Shown piece by piece: positions 55,741-64,000 of a stretch of DNA of 64,000 nt. Source of the stretch: Paenibacillus radicis (ex Xue et al. 2023). Lineage in GTDB: Bacteria; Bacillota; Bacilli; Paenibacillales; NBRC-103111. Within the stretch, counting starts at the first letter, position 1; every line of letters starts with the position of its first letter. The DNA is taken from positions 62,001 to 126,000 of the forward strand of contig NZ_JANQBD010000023.1 in NCBI RefSeq assembly GCF_024722015.1, in the 5' to 3' direction. A program made the translations under genes and the position numbers. The notes under the pieces are model-generated. The model searched no databases and had not been told where the DNA came from. It saw only the letters and a list, made by a program, of their open reading frames with translations.

Positions 55741-56847
55741 TTATTCAGCTCTATCGTTTGAAGAAGGATTATCTGACATTGTAGTTAACGATTCGCTATT
55801 TTCCGCTGTCAGCTTTTTACGAAGTTCGACCAGCTTTTTCTTTTTCGACCGCCGAAGCAGCCAAATGGGGATGCCAATTATGCTCAGAACGAGAGCAACA
55901 GGCAGCACAGCGGCAACTATTACGACTAGCCATTGAAAAATGACAGAAAGCACCGTTGCACTGCCATTAAGCGCTTCTGCCGCGCGTTGGAACAATGGCC
56001 CGCGGTCATTCGCCTGTATAACTGCGGCTGTGCCCAGCTTCTGTGCCATTCTAACTTCAATCGTTGAATAGGCTACATTTTGCTCCAAATACCTCATACG
56101 TCCTTTGATCCGTTCAATCTCCTCTTGAACCTTGCCCAGCTCATTGGAAAAGGCTAGCAGCTCATCGGTTTTCACAGCCTTTTCCATAAATACGATCAAC
56201 CGGCTTTCCACAACCTGCTTCGCCTTAAGTCTGGAGGTCAAGTCTACAAACTCCTCAGAAACGTCCTGCCCCTGCATATTTTTCTTAACGGACGGGCTTA
56301 TTTTCTCGATTTGACTTAACAAAGAACCGAAGCCGCTTGCGGGAACCTTAATACTAAAACTCCCACTTTTTTCGTAGGAGGTCTCATTCTCGCTAAACTG
56401 CAAAACATAACCGCCCGACCGGCTTACCGCCTCTTCGATCTTCGCTTGTGCCTCCGCGTACTTCTCCACCTGCATGGTTAGATTGGCTTTGTAAATAATT
56501 TTACGGTCAACCGCGCTTGGCTCTGCCGATATCCCGCCATTAAAGCTGTCAGCAGGCTTGGATCCGGTCGACAGGCTTTCCGATTTGGCCAAGGAACCCG
56601 CTGCTTGTGGAGCCGAGTTTCCCTGCGCAGCCTCATTACTTATGCTATTCTTCTGATCCATCATAGCCGTTTCTGCCATAGGAGCTGAACTCGTTGCAGC
56701 CGCATCCTTGTTGGATGACGATATAGCTCCACAACCGGATAAAACCACTGCCAACAATGCAAGCATAGCAAGGCCATTCAGATTTCTTTGCAGCCTCTGT
56801 CTCTCTCTTTTTGTCGTTTTTCCTGCTACGACCCCCACATGTTTCAT
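55741..56847 (-). CDS. DUF4349 domain lipoprotein
   Basis: The 368-residue protein begins with a lipoprotein signal (LAMLALLAVVLSGC, lipobox LSGC near residue 39). A low-complexity Ser/Ala/Asn linker follows, then the DUF4349 domain (VDRKIIYKANLTMQVEKYAEAQAKIEE... LVDLTSRLKAKQVVESRL...) with a coiled coil. A C-terminal membrane segment (VIFQWLVVIVAAVLPVALVL) and a basic tail come last. It is anchored in the membrane at both ends; function unknown. ATG 56847 has GGGGGAA upstream. It interrupts the bshC-mraZ neighbourhood known from Bacillus. Confidence 0.88.
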   Translation of the reverse strand: MKHVGVVAGKTTKRERQRLQRNLNGLAMLALLAVVLSGCGAISSSNKDAAATSSAPMAETAMMDQKNSISNEAAQGNSAPQAAGSLAKSESLSTGSKPADSFNGGISAEPSAVDRKIIYKANLTMQVEKYAEAQAKIEEAVSRSGGYVLQFSENETSYEKSGSFSIKVPASGFGSLLSQIEKISPSVKKNMQGQDVSEEFVDLTSRLKAKQVVESRLIVFMEKAVKTDELLAFSNELGKVQEEIERIKGRMRYLEQNVAYSTIEVRMAQKLGTAAVIQANDRGPLFQRAAEALNGSATVLSVIFQWLVVIVAAVLPVALVLSIIGIPIWLLRRSKKKKLVELRKKLTAENSESLTTMSDNPSSNDRAE

Positions 56848-56972
56848 TCGGATTCCCCCAATTTAAATTTTGGAATCATACTCGTGCAGCAAGCGCATAG
56901 ACAACTTTGTCATTGCACTACTATCTAAACGAGTGAAAATATGGGGATGTTGCATGATATTAACAATTAACA

Positions 56973-57012
56973 AATAAAGAACCCTCCCCTGTCATATCAG
57001 GGAAAGGTTCTC
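56973..57012 (-). terminator. ahcY terminator
   Basis: On the minus strand AGAACCTTTCCCTG pairs with CAGGGGAGGGTTCT (G-U pairs), followed by TTATTTG. Fourteen base pairs with a 6-nt loop. Confidence 0.85.
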
Positions 57013-57025
57013 CATTTACCGATTA

Positions 57026-58288
57026 TTAATGTTCAGTCCAGCTGTCCAAATAAGATTTTTGCTCATCGCTTAAGGAATCGATTGAAGTACCGAGGGATTC
57101 CAGCTTAAAGCGAGCTACCTGCTCATCTAATGAGTAAGGCACGTTTACAACTTTTTTGCCAATCTCATTGTAATTGTCATTAACATATTTCAAAGACATT
57201 GCCTGCAAGGCAAAGGTCATATCCATAATTTCAGCCGGATGTCCATCTCCTGCCGCCAAATTAACAAGACGCCCTTCTGCGATCAAATAAAATTTGCGTC
57301 CGTCTTTGAGCTGGTATTCTTCAATATTACGACGAACTGTACGTTTCGAGACGGATAGCGCATCAAGCTCCGGTTTATTGACTTCCACGTCAAAGTGACC
57401 TGCATTAGATAGAATAGCTCCATCTTTCATTACTTCATAATGCTCACCACGAATGACATCACGGTTACCCGTTACGGTTACGAAGAAATCGCCAACCTTT
57501 GCAGCTTCCTTCATCGACATTACTGCGAAACCGTCCATGTAAGCCTCAACGCCTTTAATAGCGTCGATTTCAGTTACGATAACATTGGCACCAAGGCCCT
57601 TCGCACGCATGGCCACACCTTTACCGCACCAGCCGTAGCCGACAACAACGACCGTTTTACCAGCAACAACAAGATTCGTTGTACGGTTGATGCCATCCCA
57701 AACCGATTGCCCAGTACCATAACGGTTATCGAACAAATATTTGCAAAATGCATCATTTACAGCAACCATCGGGAACTGCAGGGAGCCGTCTTTTTCCATA
57801 GCCTTCAAGCGCAAAATGCCAGTGGTCGTTTCTTCAGCTCCGCCACGTACATTTTTAAGCAAATCTTTACGTTCCGAATGCAAGGCAGAAACCAGATCGC
57901 CGCCATCGTCAATAATCAAATCCGGCTCGGTTTCCAATGTTTTAATAAGCAATTCCTTATACTCTTGCGGATCAGGGTTATATTTAGCAAACACCGTGAT
58001 TCCATCCTCTACCAATGCGGCACAAACATCGTCTTGTGTGGACAAAGGATTACTTCCGCAGATAGCAACCTCAGCTCCACCGGCCTTAATTACTTTGGCC
58101 AAGTAAGCTGTCTTCGCTTCCAAGTGGAGCGAGATAGCTACTTTTAGCCCTTTGAAAGGCTGTTCTTTTTCGAATTGCTCACGAATACGGTTCAAAACCG
58201 GCATATGGGCATTAACCCATTCAATTTTCAAGTGACCTTCTGGCGCCAATGACAAGTCAGCGACAATGCTGCGTTCTTTTGTATTCAT
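57026..58288 (-). CDS. ahcY: adenosylhomocysteinase
   Basis: AhcY hydrolyses S-adenosylhomocysteine to homocysteine and adenosine. The 420-residue protein has the N-terminal [12 protein letters not shown], the catalytic-region [21 protein letters not shown], the NAD-binding [19 protein letters not shown], and NAGHFDVE. Bacillus subtilis lacks this enzyme and uses MtnN plus LuxS. The ATG at 58288 follows AGGAGG. It is a single gene between bshC and the DUF4349 gene; no SAH riboswitch was recognised in the 56-bp spacer. Confidence 0.96.
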   Translation of the reverse strand: MNTKERSIVADLSLAPEGHLKIEWVNAHMPVLNRIREQFEKEQPFKGLKVAISLHLEAKTAYLAKVIKAGGAEVAICGSNPLSTQDDVCAALVEDGITVFAKYNPDPQEYKELLIKTLETEPDLIIDDGGDLVSALHSERKDLLKNVRGGAEETTTGILRLKAMEKDGSLQFPMVAVNDAFCKYLFDNRYGTGQSVWDGINRTTNLVVAGKTVVVVGYGWCGKGVAMRAKGLGANVIVTEIDAIKGVEAYMDGFAVMSMKEAAKVGDFFVTVTGNRDVIRGEHYEVMKDGAILSNAGHFDVEVNKPELDALSVSKRTVRRNIEEYQLKDGRKFYLIAEGRLVNLAAGDGHPAEIMDMTFALQAMSLKYVNDNYNEIGKKVVNVPYSLDEQVARFKLESLGTSIDSLSDEQKSYLDSWTEH

Positions 58289-58344
58289 GTAAAAATCCTC
58301 CTATAGATATGTATTTAAATGAATGGACGTTCCCGTCCGTTGAA

Positions 58345-59985
58345 TCACAAATAAATGACCTTATGCATCCCATCCGGTTCTAGCTCGCCGTCCAAAAGCT
58401 CGTATAACCAACCTGTTCCATATTTGTTTAAATAGGCTAGTATATTATACACTCTCTCCTGAGGCTTGTCCAAAGGCAATACGGACAACCCTATTCGCTG
58501 GAACTGGCGAAGCGATGAGTCAAACTGAGTGCGCACGGCATCCGCAGCCTTATTCTCAAGAAAATCAATCTGCTCAAGAATTTTCCCCATATTCGTCTCG
58601 CCCAGCTTGCCAAGCCCGGCATTGATACCTGAGATCAGCTCCACCAAGGGCTGGTAGCTGTCTTTAAATTGCTCCTTGACACGACCAAACTTTTCATCGA
58701 GCTTCAGAGCGTCCTGCTCCCGAAGCCATTCCTGCTGCTTTTCCTCCAAGCGATACAGGACATCCTCCAATGACAGGCCGTATTTGACCATGTTCTTCTG
58801 AACTATGCCTTCGAGTAGAGTAAACTCCATTCGGGGCACAACGACAGGCATCTTCATCCCTATATGGCGGAAGGCTTCACGTGTCAAAGCCCAATAAGCC
58901 ACCTCACCCGGCCCAAGCACAGTCCCAAGCACAGGAAATAAAAAATCCTGCATCAGCGGACGCGTCATTACATTATTGCTTAAACGTTCAGGCGCTGACT
59001 CTGCCCAATCTAACAATTGCTTACGCGAATAGCTTCGCTCCCGCTTGCGGTCGGTAAAGCCATCTGAGGCTTCATCGGCATACAGCAGAATTCGCTCATC
59101 GCCGTCAATGACGAATAAATTGGCATTGCGCTCCTGTAGTTCAACTTGGGATGAATACCCCTGTGATTCAACTTTTTCTTTCCCCTTATGTACAGCAGCC
59201 TGTATAGCCTCATGCTCCTCCAACAGCTTGCGGAACATGGAGGATTCCAAACGCCGCAGGTTCGGATCATCGGAGTTCATTACGACTAGTCCATGTGAAC
59301 CGAACAGCTTCGCCATCATCCTGGCAAAAAAGTCAACCAGGCTTCGGGATTTAGAAGCAATGGTCCGAAGGGAGCTCATCCACTCTGCCTTGAATTCAGT
59401 TGGAATCAACGAAGCGTCCAGCTGCTCCAAAGCTTCTTCCCACTGCTTCCCGGATATCAATAGCTGGCTTACAGAGCTTCGAACACCGCTAGGATGCTCT
59501 AACTTAATTTTATTGACCTGCGCATCCTGTGACAAGTAATACATATGATTCACTTCATCAAAATCATGGTCCTCGCCAGCAATCCAGAAAACAGGCACGA
59601 CAGGACGCCCCAACCTGGCAGAAGCATCTTTTGCAGTGCGGATGAGTGTAACGGCTTTATAAATAACCAGTGCCTGTCCCGTAAACAATCCGGCCTGTTG
59701 GCCGCCTACGATACAAAGCGTCCGCTCATTATTAAGCAGGCTGATAGATTGTAAAGCCTCCGGAGCATTGCCTATCTCCTTATTGTACAGAGATAAAGCC
59801 GCTGCCAGTTCTCCTCGGTCGGCACTCAATTGACGCTCGTTGTCCAACCATCCCGCACGTTCTTCCCAAGAGGATGCATCCCATGGATTATAATCAAACA
59901 AGGCTTCAACCAATTCATAATGACGAATATAATCCTCTGTCAAAGGCTGGCTGGATTTCCAATGAATCGATTCTACTTTCAACAT
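58345..59985 (-). CDS. bshC: bacillithiol biosynthesis cysteine-adding enzyme BshC
   Basis: BshC attaches cysteine to GlcN-malate, the last step of bacillithiol synthesis. The 546-residue protein matches the family in length and in motifs CIVGGQQAGLFTGQALVIYKA (near residue 90) and VFWIAGEDHDFDEVNH (near residue 124), the HIGH-like nucleotide region, with a long coiled coil towards the C-terminus. ATG 59985 has GAGGCGG at a spacing of 6; the extension to 60078 is leader. bshC is upstream of mraZ in Bacillus, and here two genes have been inserted between them. Confidence 0.95.
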   Translation of the reverse strand: MLKVESIHWKSSQPLTEDYIRHYELVEALFDYNPWDASSWEERAGWLDNERQLSADRGELAAALSLYNKEIGNAPEALQSISLLNNERTLCIVGGQQAGLFTGQALVIYKAVTLIRTAKDASARLGRPVVPVFWIAGEDHDFDEVNHMYYLSQDAQVNKIKLEHPSGVRSSVSQLLISGKQWEEALEQLDASLIPTEFKAEWMSSLRTIASKSRSLVDFFARMMAKLFGSHGLVVMNSDDPNLRRLESSMFRKLLEEHEAIQAAVHKGKEKVESQGYSSQVELQERNANLFVIDGDERILLYADEASDGFTDRKRERSYSRKQLLDWAESAPERLSNNVMTRPLMQDFLFPVLGTVLGPGEVAYWALTREAFRHIGMKMPVVVPRMEFTLLEGIVQKNMVKYGLSLEDVLYRLEEKQQEWLREQDALKLDEKFGRVKEQFKDSYQPLVELISGINAGLGKLGETNMGKILEQIDFLENKAADAVRTQFDSSLRQFQRIGLSVLPLDKPQERVYNILAYLNKYGTGWLYELLDGELEPDGMHKVIYL

Positions 59986-60079
59986 GGAAGCCGCCTCGCT
60001 TTTTTTTAGTAAAATAACTACCCTTATGATTGTACACATGTTAGAGGAAATCGTCAAAAGGCATTCCCTGATTTTCATA

Positions 60080-60118
60080 TAAAAAAAGAGTACAGCTGTG
60101 TAAAATGCCTGTACTCTC
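60080..60118 (-). terminator. terminator of the ABC importer operon
   Basis: AGAGTACAG (60087-60095) pairs with CTGTACTCT (60109-60117), with seven T after it on the minus strand. Confidence 0.9.
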
Positions 60119-60133
60119 TATTATAGCTCTTAA

Positions 60134-61093
60134 TCAGTTATATAAATGGCAGGCTACATAATGATTGGGTTGTGCTTCAATAAACGGCGGCATCGATTCT
60201 GCACATTGCGGCATAACCTTCGGACAGCGCGTTCGAAACGGACAGCCGCTTGGCGGGTTCAATGGGCTCGGGATTTCGCCTTCGAGAATAATACGTTCAC
60301 GAGTCCGTTCAAGCTCAGGATCCGGGATCGGAATCGCCGACAGCAACGATTGCGTGTATGGATGGAGCGGCTCCGCATAAAGCTCTTGCGAGGTTGTTAC
60401 CTCAACAAGCTTGCCCAAATACATAACGCCAATCCGGTCGGATATATGTTTCACCATCGCCAAATCATGTGCAATAAACAGATAAGTGAGTCCGCGATCT
60501 TTTTGCAGCTTCTTGAATAAATTAACAACCTGCGCCTGTACCGAGACATCCAATGCGGATATCGGCTCATCAGCAATAATGAATTGCGGCTCGATAGCTA
60601 ATGCGCGGGCAATTCCAATCCGTTGACGTTGACCCCCGGAAAATTCATGAGGGAAGCGGCTTGCATGCTCCTCATTTAATCCTACATCCCTAAGCAGCTC
60701 ATATACTCTTTCCTTACGTTTACTGCTGCTGAGTAGATTATGAATATCGATACCTTCAGCAATGATATTGCCAACAGTCATTCGCGGGTTTAACGATGCA
60801 TAAGGATCCTGGAATACCATTTGCATATGACGACGAAACTCTTGAAGCTTTCGTCCGCGAAGCTCATGGACATTCTCGCCGTTGAATAGCACCTCGCCGG
60901 AGGTTGCTTCATATAACCGTATAATGGTTCGACCTGCCGTCGATTTCCCACAGCCTGATTCCCCTACCAAGCCAAAGGTTTCGCCGCGGTCGATTGTAAA
61001 ATTCAAATCGTCAACGGCTTTTAATATTTTTCCTCCACCCAAATTGAAATGCTTTTGCAAATTCCGCACTTCCAATATCGGTTGTTTACTCAT
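60134..61093 (-). CDS. oligopeptide/dipeptide ABC transporter ATP-binding protein, OppF/DppF type
   Basis: ATPase subunit of a peptide/nickel importer. The 319-residue protein has Walker A GESGCGKSTAGRT near residue 44, the Q-loop FQDPYASLNPRMTV, signature FSGGQRQRIGIARAL, Walker B FIIADEPISALD and the C-terminal oligopeptide/dipeptide domain with Cys pairs (CPFRTRCPKVMPQC) that may bind an Fe-S cluster. ATG 61093 has GGGAGGTG at a spacing of 8 and overlaps the next gene's stop by 4 bp. Substrate (peptide or metal chelate) is not evident. Confidence 0.93.
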   Translation of the reverse strand: MSKQPILEVRNLQKHFNLGGGKILKAVDDLNFTIDRGETFGLVGESGCGKSTAGRTIIRLYEATSGEVLFNGENVHELRGRKLQEFRRHMQMVFQDPYASLNPRMTVGNIIAEGIDIHNLLSSSKRKERVYELLRDVGLNEEHASRFPHEFSGGQRQRIGIARALAIEPQFIIADEPISALDVSVQAQVVNLFKKLQKDRGLTYLFIAHDLAMVKHISDRIGVMYLGKLVEVTTSQELYAEPLHPYTQSLLSAIPIPDPELERTRERIILEGEIPSPLNPPSGCPFRTRCPKVMPQCAESMPPFIEAQPNHYVACHLYN

Positions 61094-62115
61094 CGGGAAA
61101 CACCTCCCGCTTCTATAGGCCTTTCGACTTCCGGAGCATCGTGATGCAGCAGCCAACAGGCAGCTGAATGAGTCTCCGAAACGACGAAGTGCTCCGGATC
61201 AATGTCCAGGCAAACCTGCATCGCATATGGACAACGGGCAGCAAATGCGCAGCCCTTGGGAGGAGCGAATAAATCAGGCGGACTTCCCGGAATCGGAACC
61301 AGCTCGCTGTCCGTATCCTGATCCAGCCTTGGTACAGAGCGGAGAAGCCCCCAAGTATAAGGATGCTGAGGTCTGTAGAACAGCTCGTTGACCGTCCCCC
61401 GCTCCGCCACTTTTCCCGCATACATAACGATAACTTGCTGCGCCATTTCCGCCACGACGCCCAGATCGTGAGTGATGACAATAATAGAAGCATCCGTTTC
61501 TTCGGACAGCTTCTTCATTAAATCAATAATCTGCGCTTGAATGGTCACATCAAGAGCCGTCGTTGGTTCATCCGCGATTAGCAGCTTAGGACTGCAAGCC
61601 AGTGCAATGGCGATCATCACACGCTGACGCATCCCGCCCGAAAATTCATGCGGATATTGATTCATTCGGCCCTCAGGATTGGACATGCCCACCTGCTTCA
61701 AAATTTCGACAGCACGTTTTCTAGCCTCGGAAGTGCTGATCTTCTCATGTTTCATTAAGCCTTCCGTGATTTGCTTGCCTACTGTCATCGTAGGATTGAG
61801 CGATGTCATTGGATCTTGAAAGATCATTCCCATCTCCGAGCCGCGTATGGACTCCATTTCTTTATTAGAGCAACGGGTAATTTCCATCTTTTCATCAAAT
61901 TTAATGGAACCGCCTTTGATTACGCTGGGCGGAGTTGGGATAAGCCTCATGATAGTCTGTGCAGTAACGGACTTCCCGCAGCCTGATTCACCTACGATCG
62001 CGAGCACTTCCCCTTTCTTAAGATCAAAGGAAACGCCACGCACCGCTTGAACCTCTCCGGCATAGGTGTTGAAAGACACACGCAGATCTTTGACCTGCAA
62101 TATATGTTTACTCAT
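61090..62115 (-). CDS. oligopeptide/dipeptide ABC transporter ATP-binding protein, OppD/DppD type
   Basis: Second ATPase of the same importer, 341 residues. Walker A is GESGCGKSVTAQT near residue 38, signature FSGGMRQRVMIAIAL, Walker B LLIADEPTTALD, and a C-terminal domain with Cys (GCAFAARCPYAMQVC). ATG 62115 follows TTAGGAGGTG. Between it and the permease gene lies a 115-bp spacer filled by the hairpin-SD element. It is coupled to the OppF-type gene by a 4-bp overlap. Confidence 0.93.
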   Translation of the reverse strand: MSKHILQVKDLRVSFNTYAGEVQAVRGVSFDLKKGEVLAIVGESGCGKSVTAQTIMRLIPTPPSVIKGGSIKFDEKMEITRCSNKEMESIRGSEMGMIFQDPMTSLNPTMTVGKQITEGLMKHEKISTSEARKRAVEILKQVGMSNPEGRMNQYPHEFSGGMRQRVMIAIALACSPKLLIADEPTTALDVTIQAQIIDLMKKLSEETDASIIVITHDLGVVAEMAQQVIVMYAGKVAERGTVNELFYRPQHPYTWGLLRSVPRLDQDTDSELVPIPGSPPDLFAPPKGCAFAARCPYAMQVCLDIDPEHFVVSETHSAACWLLHHDAPEVERPIEAGGVSR

Positions 62116-62124
62116 GATTTGGCA

Positions 62125-62226
62125 CCTCCTAAGAGCTTTTACACCAGTAAAAGCTTACATCGTTTGCATTAACCGAGCTTCTGTTTTAGCAAAATCTAGC
62201 CTCACAAGCATTAGCTGAGTTGTTAT
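62125..62226 (-). repeat. hairpin-plus-SD leader element, copy 4 (oppD-type gene)
   Basis: The plus strand reads CCTCCTAAGAG, hairpin AGCTTTTAC/GTAAAAGCT, CTTACATCGTTTGCAT, then a stretch matching the lspA copy (GCATTAAC, TTTAGCAAAA, AAGCAT). The complement of CCTCC is the SD of the oppD-type gene. Confidence 0.5.
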
Positions 62227-62230
62227 AGTG

Positions 62231-63145
62231 TTACTTCCGCATTTTCGGATCAAGTGCATCGCGCAATCCATCCCCAAGCAGGTTAAAGCTCATCAATATA
62301 AAACTAAATACAACAGTCGGAAAAATAACGCGGTAAGGGTAATAGCGTATGGCGCTTGCTCCATCTGACAGAAGTGCACCAAGTGAGGCCAGCGGCACCC
62401 TGATCCCTAATCCGATAAAGCTTAGAAAAGCTTCTGTGAAAATAGCCGATGGTACAATAAACGTTATTTGCACGATAATCAAACCAAGCGCATTAGGCAC
62501 AAGATGTTTTAGAATAATTCGCGAACCCCCAGCGCCAAGCGTTCTCGCCGCGAGCACATACTCCTGTTCCTTAAGCGTCAAAATTTGTCCTCGAACAAGC
62601 CGAGCCATGGGCACCCATCCTGTAATCGCATAAGCGATAATAATTGTCATAAAACCAGGCCCAATCACTATGATCAACAGAATGGAAATTAATAAAAAAG
62701 GAATCGAGTAGATGATTTCGATGAATCTCTGCATAATGTCATCAATTCGGCCTCCATAGTAAGCAGAGATCCCCCCGTACAATACACCAAAGACCAGATC
62801 AAGCAATGCGGCCGTTAGCCCAATAGCCAATGATATCCGAGTCCCCCACCATACGCGTACCCACAAATCTCGTCCAAAATCATCGGTTCCGAACCAATGC
62901 AGCGAAGAAGGAGGCTGATTTTTGATATCATAATTTTGAGTTGCATAATCATGCTGGGTAACTATTGGCCCGAAGATCGCTAGCACAGCCAGAACAATCA
63001 TTACAATCAAACCGAACATCGCCAACTTATTTTTCTTTAGTCTTCTCCATGCATCCTGCCAATAGGTCATCGAAGGGCGGACAATGACCTCATGACCAAC
63101 TCCCTCTTTGGAGATAGGTTGGAATTGCTCTTTTGAGACGTGCAT
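62231..63145 (-). CDS. ABC transporter permease, OppC/DppC type
   Basis: The 304-residue permease has an N-terminal membrane segment (KLAMFGLIVMIVLAVLAIFG), the OppC-like FGTDDFGRDLWVRVWWG motif, and the EAA loop region (AARTLGAGGSRIILKHLVPNAL) before the last segments. It ends GDGLRDALDPKMRK, typical of OppC/DppC. ATG 63145 has AGGGGG upstream and overlaps the OppB-type stop by one base (TAATG). Confidence 0.93.
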   Translation of the reverse strand: MHVSKEQFQPISKEGVGHEVIVRPSMTYWQDAWRRLKKNKLAMFGLIVMIVLAVLAIFGPIVTQHDYATQNYDIKNQPPSSLHWFGTDDFGRDLWVRVWWGTRISLAIGLTAALLDLVFGVLYGGISAYYGGRIDDIMQRFIEIIYSIPFLLISILLIIVIGPGFMTIIIAYAITGWVPMARLVRGQILTLKEQEYVLAARTLGAGGSRIILKHLVPNALGLIIVQITFIVPSAIFTEAFLSFIGLGIRVPLASLGALLSDGASAIRYYPYRVIFPTVVFSFILMSFNLLGDGLRDALDPKMRK

Positions 63146-64000
63146 TATTTACTGCCCCCTTTAGCCAACCGGATACGAGGATCCACTAAACCGTACAAAA
63201 TATCCGTTAAAAACAAGACGACAACAAGGAGAAACGAGTAAAAGATAGTTAATCCCGTAATCATCGTATAGTCATTGGAGTAAATCGATTGCACAAAATG
63301 CTTCCCAAGCCCAGGCACAACAAAGATTTGCTCTACTACAAGCGTACCCGTAATTAAATTAACAAATACAGGACCAAGCACTGTAACAACCGGTAGAATG
63401 GCATTGCGAAGAGTATGTCTCACAACAATGGCCCTTTGCGACAATCCCTTCGATTTGGCGGTTTTAATGTAATCCAGATTCAAAACATCCAGCATCGAAG
63501 TACGCATTAAACGGGCTAAGATGGCTATTGTTCCTAGCGATAACGCAATAGAAGGCAACACCCTGCTTGAAGCACCCGTCCACATTCCGGCGGGCAGCCA
63601 ACCCAGTTTTACGCCAATATAATAGGAGAGCAGAGGCCCCAAAACAAATGAGGGGATAGATATTCCTGCGATTGCAGTAAACATAGCCGCGATGTCCCAT
63701 CCTTTATTGTGGTTTAAGGAAGCTATGATCCCTAAAATAAGACCGACAATAATGGCGATAACAAGAGCCCAGAGCCCCAATTCAAGTGATGCTGGAAACC
63801 CCTGTGCAATAATATCTGTGACTTTGCGGGTAGGAAATGCATAAGAAACACCCAGATCCCCGTGAATCACATTGTTCATATATTTCAAATATTGCTCCCA
63901 AACCGGCTTGTCCAAACCATATTGTGCGTATAGCAGCTTTTTTTGCTCAACGGTAAGCTTAAGCGATTCCTCACCGAACGGATCACCCGGCAAATTTTTC
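63145..64000 (-). CDS. ABC transporter permease, OppB/DppB type, 5' end outside the window
   Basis: The frame stays open through base 64000, so the start lies beyond the window. It begins inside the conserved N-terminal region (NLPGDPFGEE) just after the first membrane segment. The EAA loop (TAKSKGLSQRAIVVRHTLRNAI) and the final segment ending VDPRIRLAKGGSK match OppB/DppB. A TTG at 63993 is internal. No substrate-binding protein gene is seen in the window; one may lie upstream of this permease. Confidence 0.92.
   Translation of the reverse strand, partial: KNLPGDPFGEESLKLTVEQKKLLYAQYGLDKPVWEQYLKYMNNVIHGDLGVSYAFPTRKVTDIIAQGFPASLELGLWALVIAIIVGLILGIIASLNHNKGWDIAAMFTAIAGISIPSFVLGPLLSYYIGVKLGWLPAGMWTGASSRVLPSIALSLGTIAILARLMRTSMLDVLNLDYIKTAKSKGLSQRAIVVRHTLRNAILPVVTVLGPVFVNLITGTLVVEQIFVVPGLGKHFVQSIYSNDYTMITGLTIFYSFLLVVVLFLTDILYGLVDPRIRLAKGGSK

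Noticed and set aside
57440-58147. 235-codon plus-strand frame inside ahcY
   Set aside because: Antisense shadow of a conserved enzyme, no SD and no recognisable domain.
58320-58344. Hairpin GGACG/CGTCC between bshC and ahcY considered as an SAH riboswitch or terminator
   Set aside because: The spacer is too short for an SAH riboswitch and no T-run follows the stem.

Overview
The window is a chromosomal segment of an endospore-forming, Gram-positive firmicute, most likely Paenibacillus or a close relative. The grounds are the sporulation genes (spoIIGA, sigE, sigG, spoVD, spoVE), a meso-diaminopimelate type murE, bacillithiol synthesis (bshC), a T-box and a PyrR attenuator, strong AGGAGG-type ribosome binding sites, frequent TTG/GTG starts, and gene order matching the Bacillus dcw-ylm-ileS-lspA-pyr backbone. 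No rRNA, tRNA, CRISPR array, insertion sequence or prophage was seen.

Layout. 1-2166 (+): end of a methionine-salvage operon (mtnW, mtnX, mtnB). 2358-3445 (+): a GNAT acetyltransferase and a histidine phosphatase. 3557-5920 (-): helD. 5979-6193: a short orphan plus-strand promoter/terminator unit and the pyr terminator. 6228-15500 (-): the UMP operon pyrR-pyrB-pyrC-carA-carB-pyrF-pyrE with its promoter and PyrR attenuator. 15542-17659 (+): dapH and the N-acetyl-diaminopimelate deacetylase. 17660-20220: a small accessory pocket with a methyltransferase (+) and, convergent to it, a TIR-like NADase-type gene coupled to an unannotated 53-codon gene (-). 20297-22917 (-): lspA, rluD-like and patA. 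23156-23902 (+): a YteA-type DksA-like protein. 24065-34441 (-): ileS with T-box, divIVA, ylmH, yggT, sepF, yggS, pgeF, ylmC, sigG, sigE, spoIIGA. 34442-34923: a structured non-coding region. 34924-55676 (-): ftsZ, ftsA, divIB, murA, murB, murG, spoVE, murD, mraY, murF, murE, spoVD, pbpB, ftsL, rsmH, mraZ with a four-repeat MraZ operator. 55741-59985 (-): a DUF4349 lipoprotein, ahcY, bshC. 60134-64000 (-): four genes of a peptide/nickel-type ABC importer, the last one cut by the window edge.

How it fits together. The dcw block makes lipid-linked peptidoglycan precursor and the divisome, with the spore versions (spoVD/spoVE) embedded in it. dapH, the deacetylase and patA together form the acetylated branch that makes the diaminopimelate used by MurE. 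sepF, divIVA and the ylm genes place the septum. The pyr operon supplies UMP. mtnWXB recycle methylthioadenosine and ahcY recycles S-adenosylhomocysteine.

Most interesting points: the TIR-like gene with its hidden small partner; a hairpin-plus-Shine-Dalgarno leader element shared by four unlinked genes (lspA, sigE, divIB, oppD-type gene); a 164-bp near-palindrome followed by a plus-strand terminator without a gene; an orphan promoter-terminator pair next to helD; a repeat-packed murG-murB spacer; and a sigG leader in which a hairpin able to mask the ribosome site overlaps a sigma-F-like promoter.
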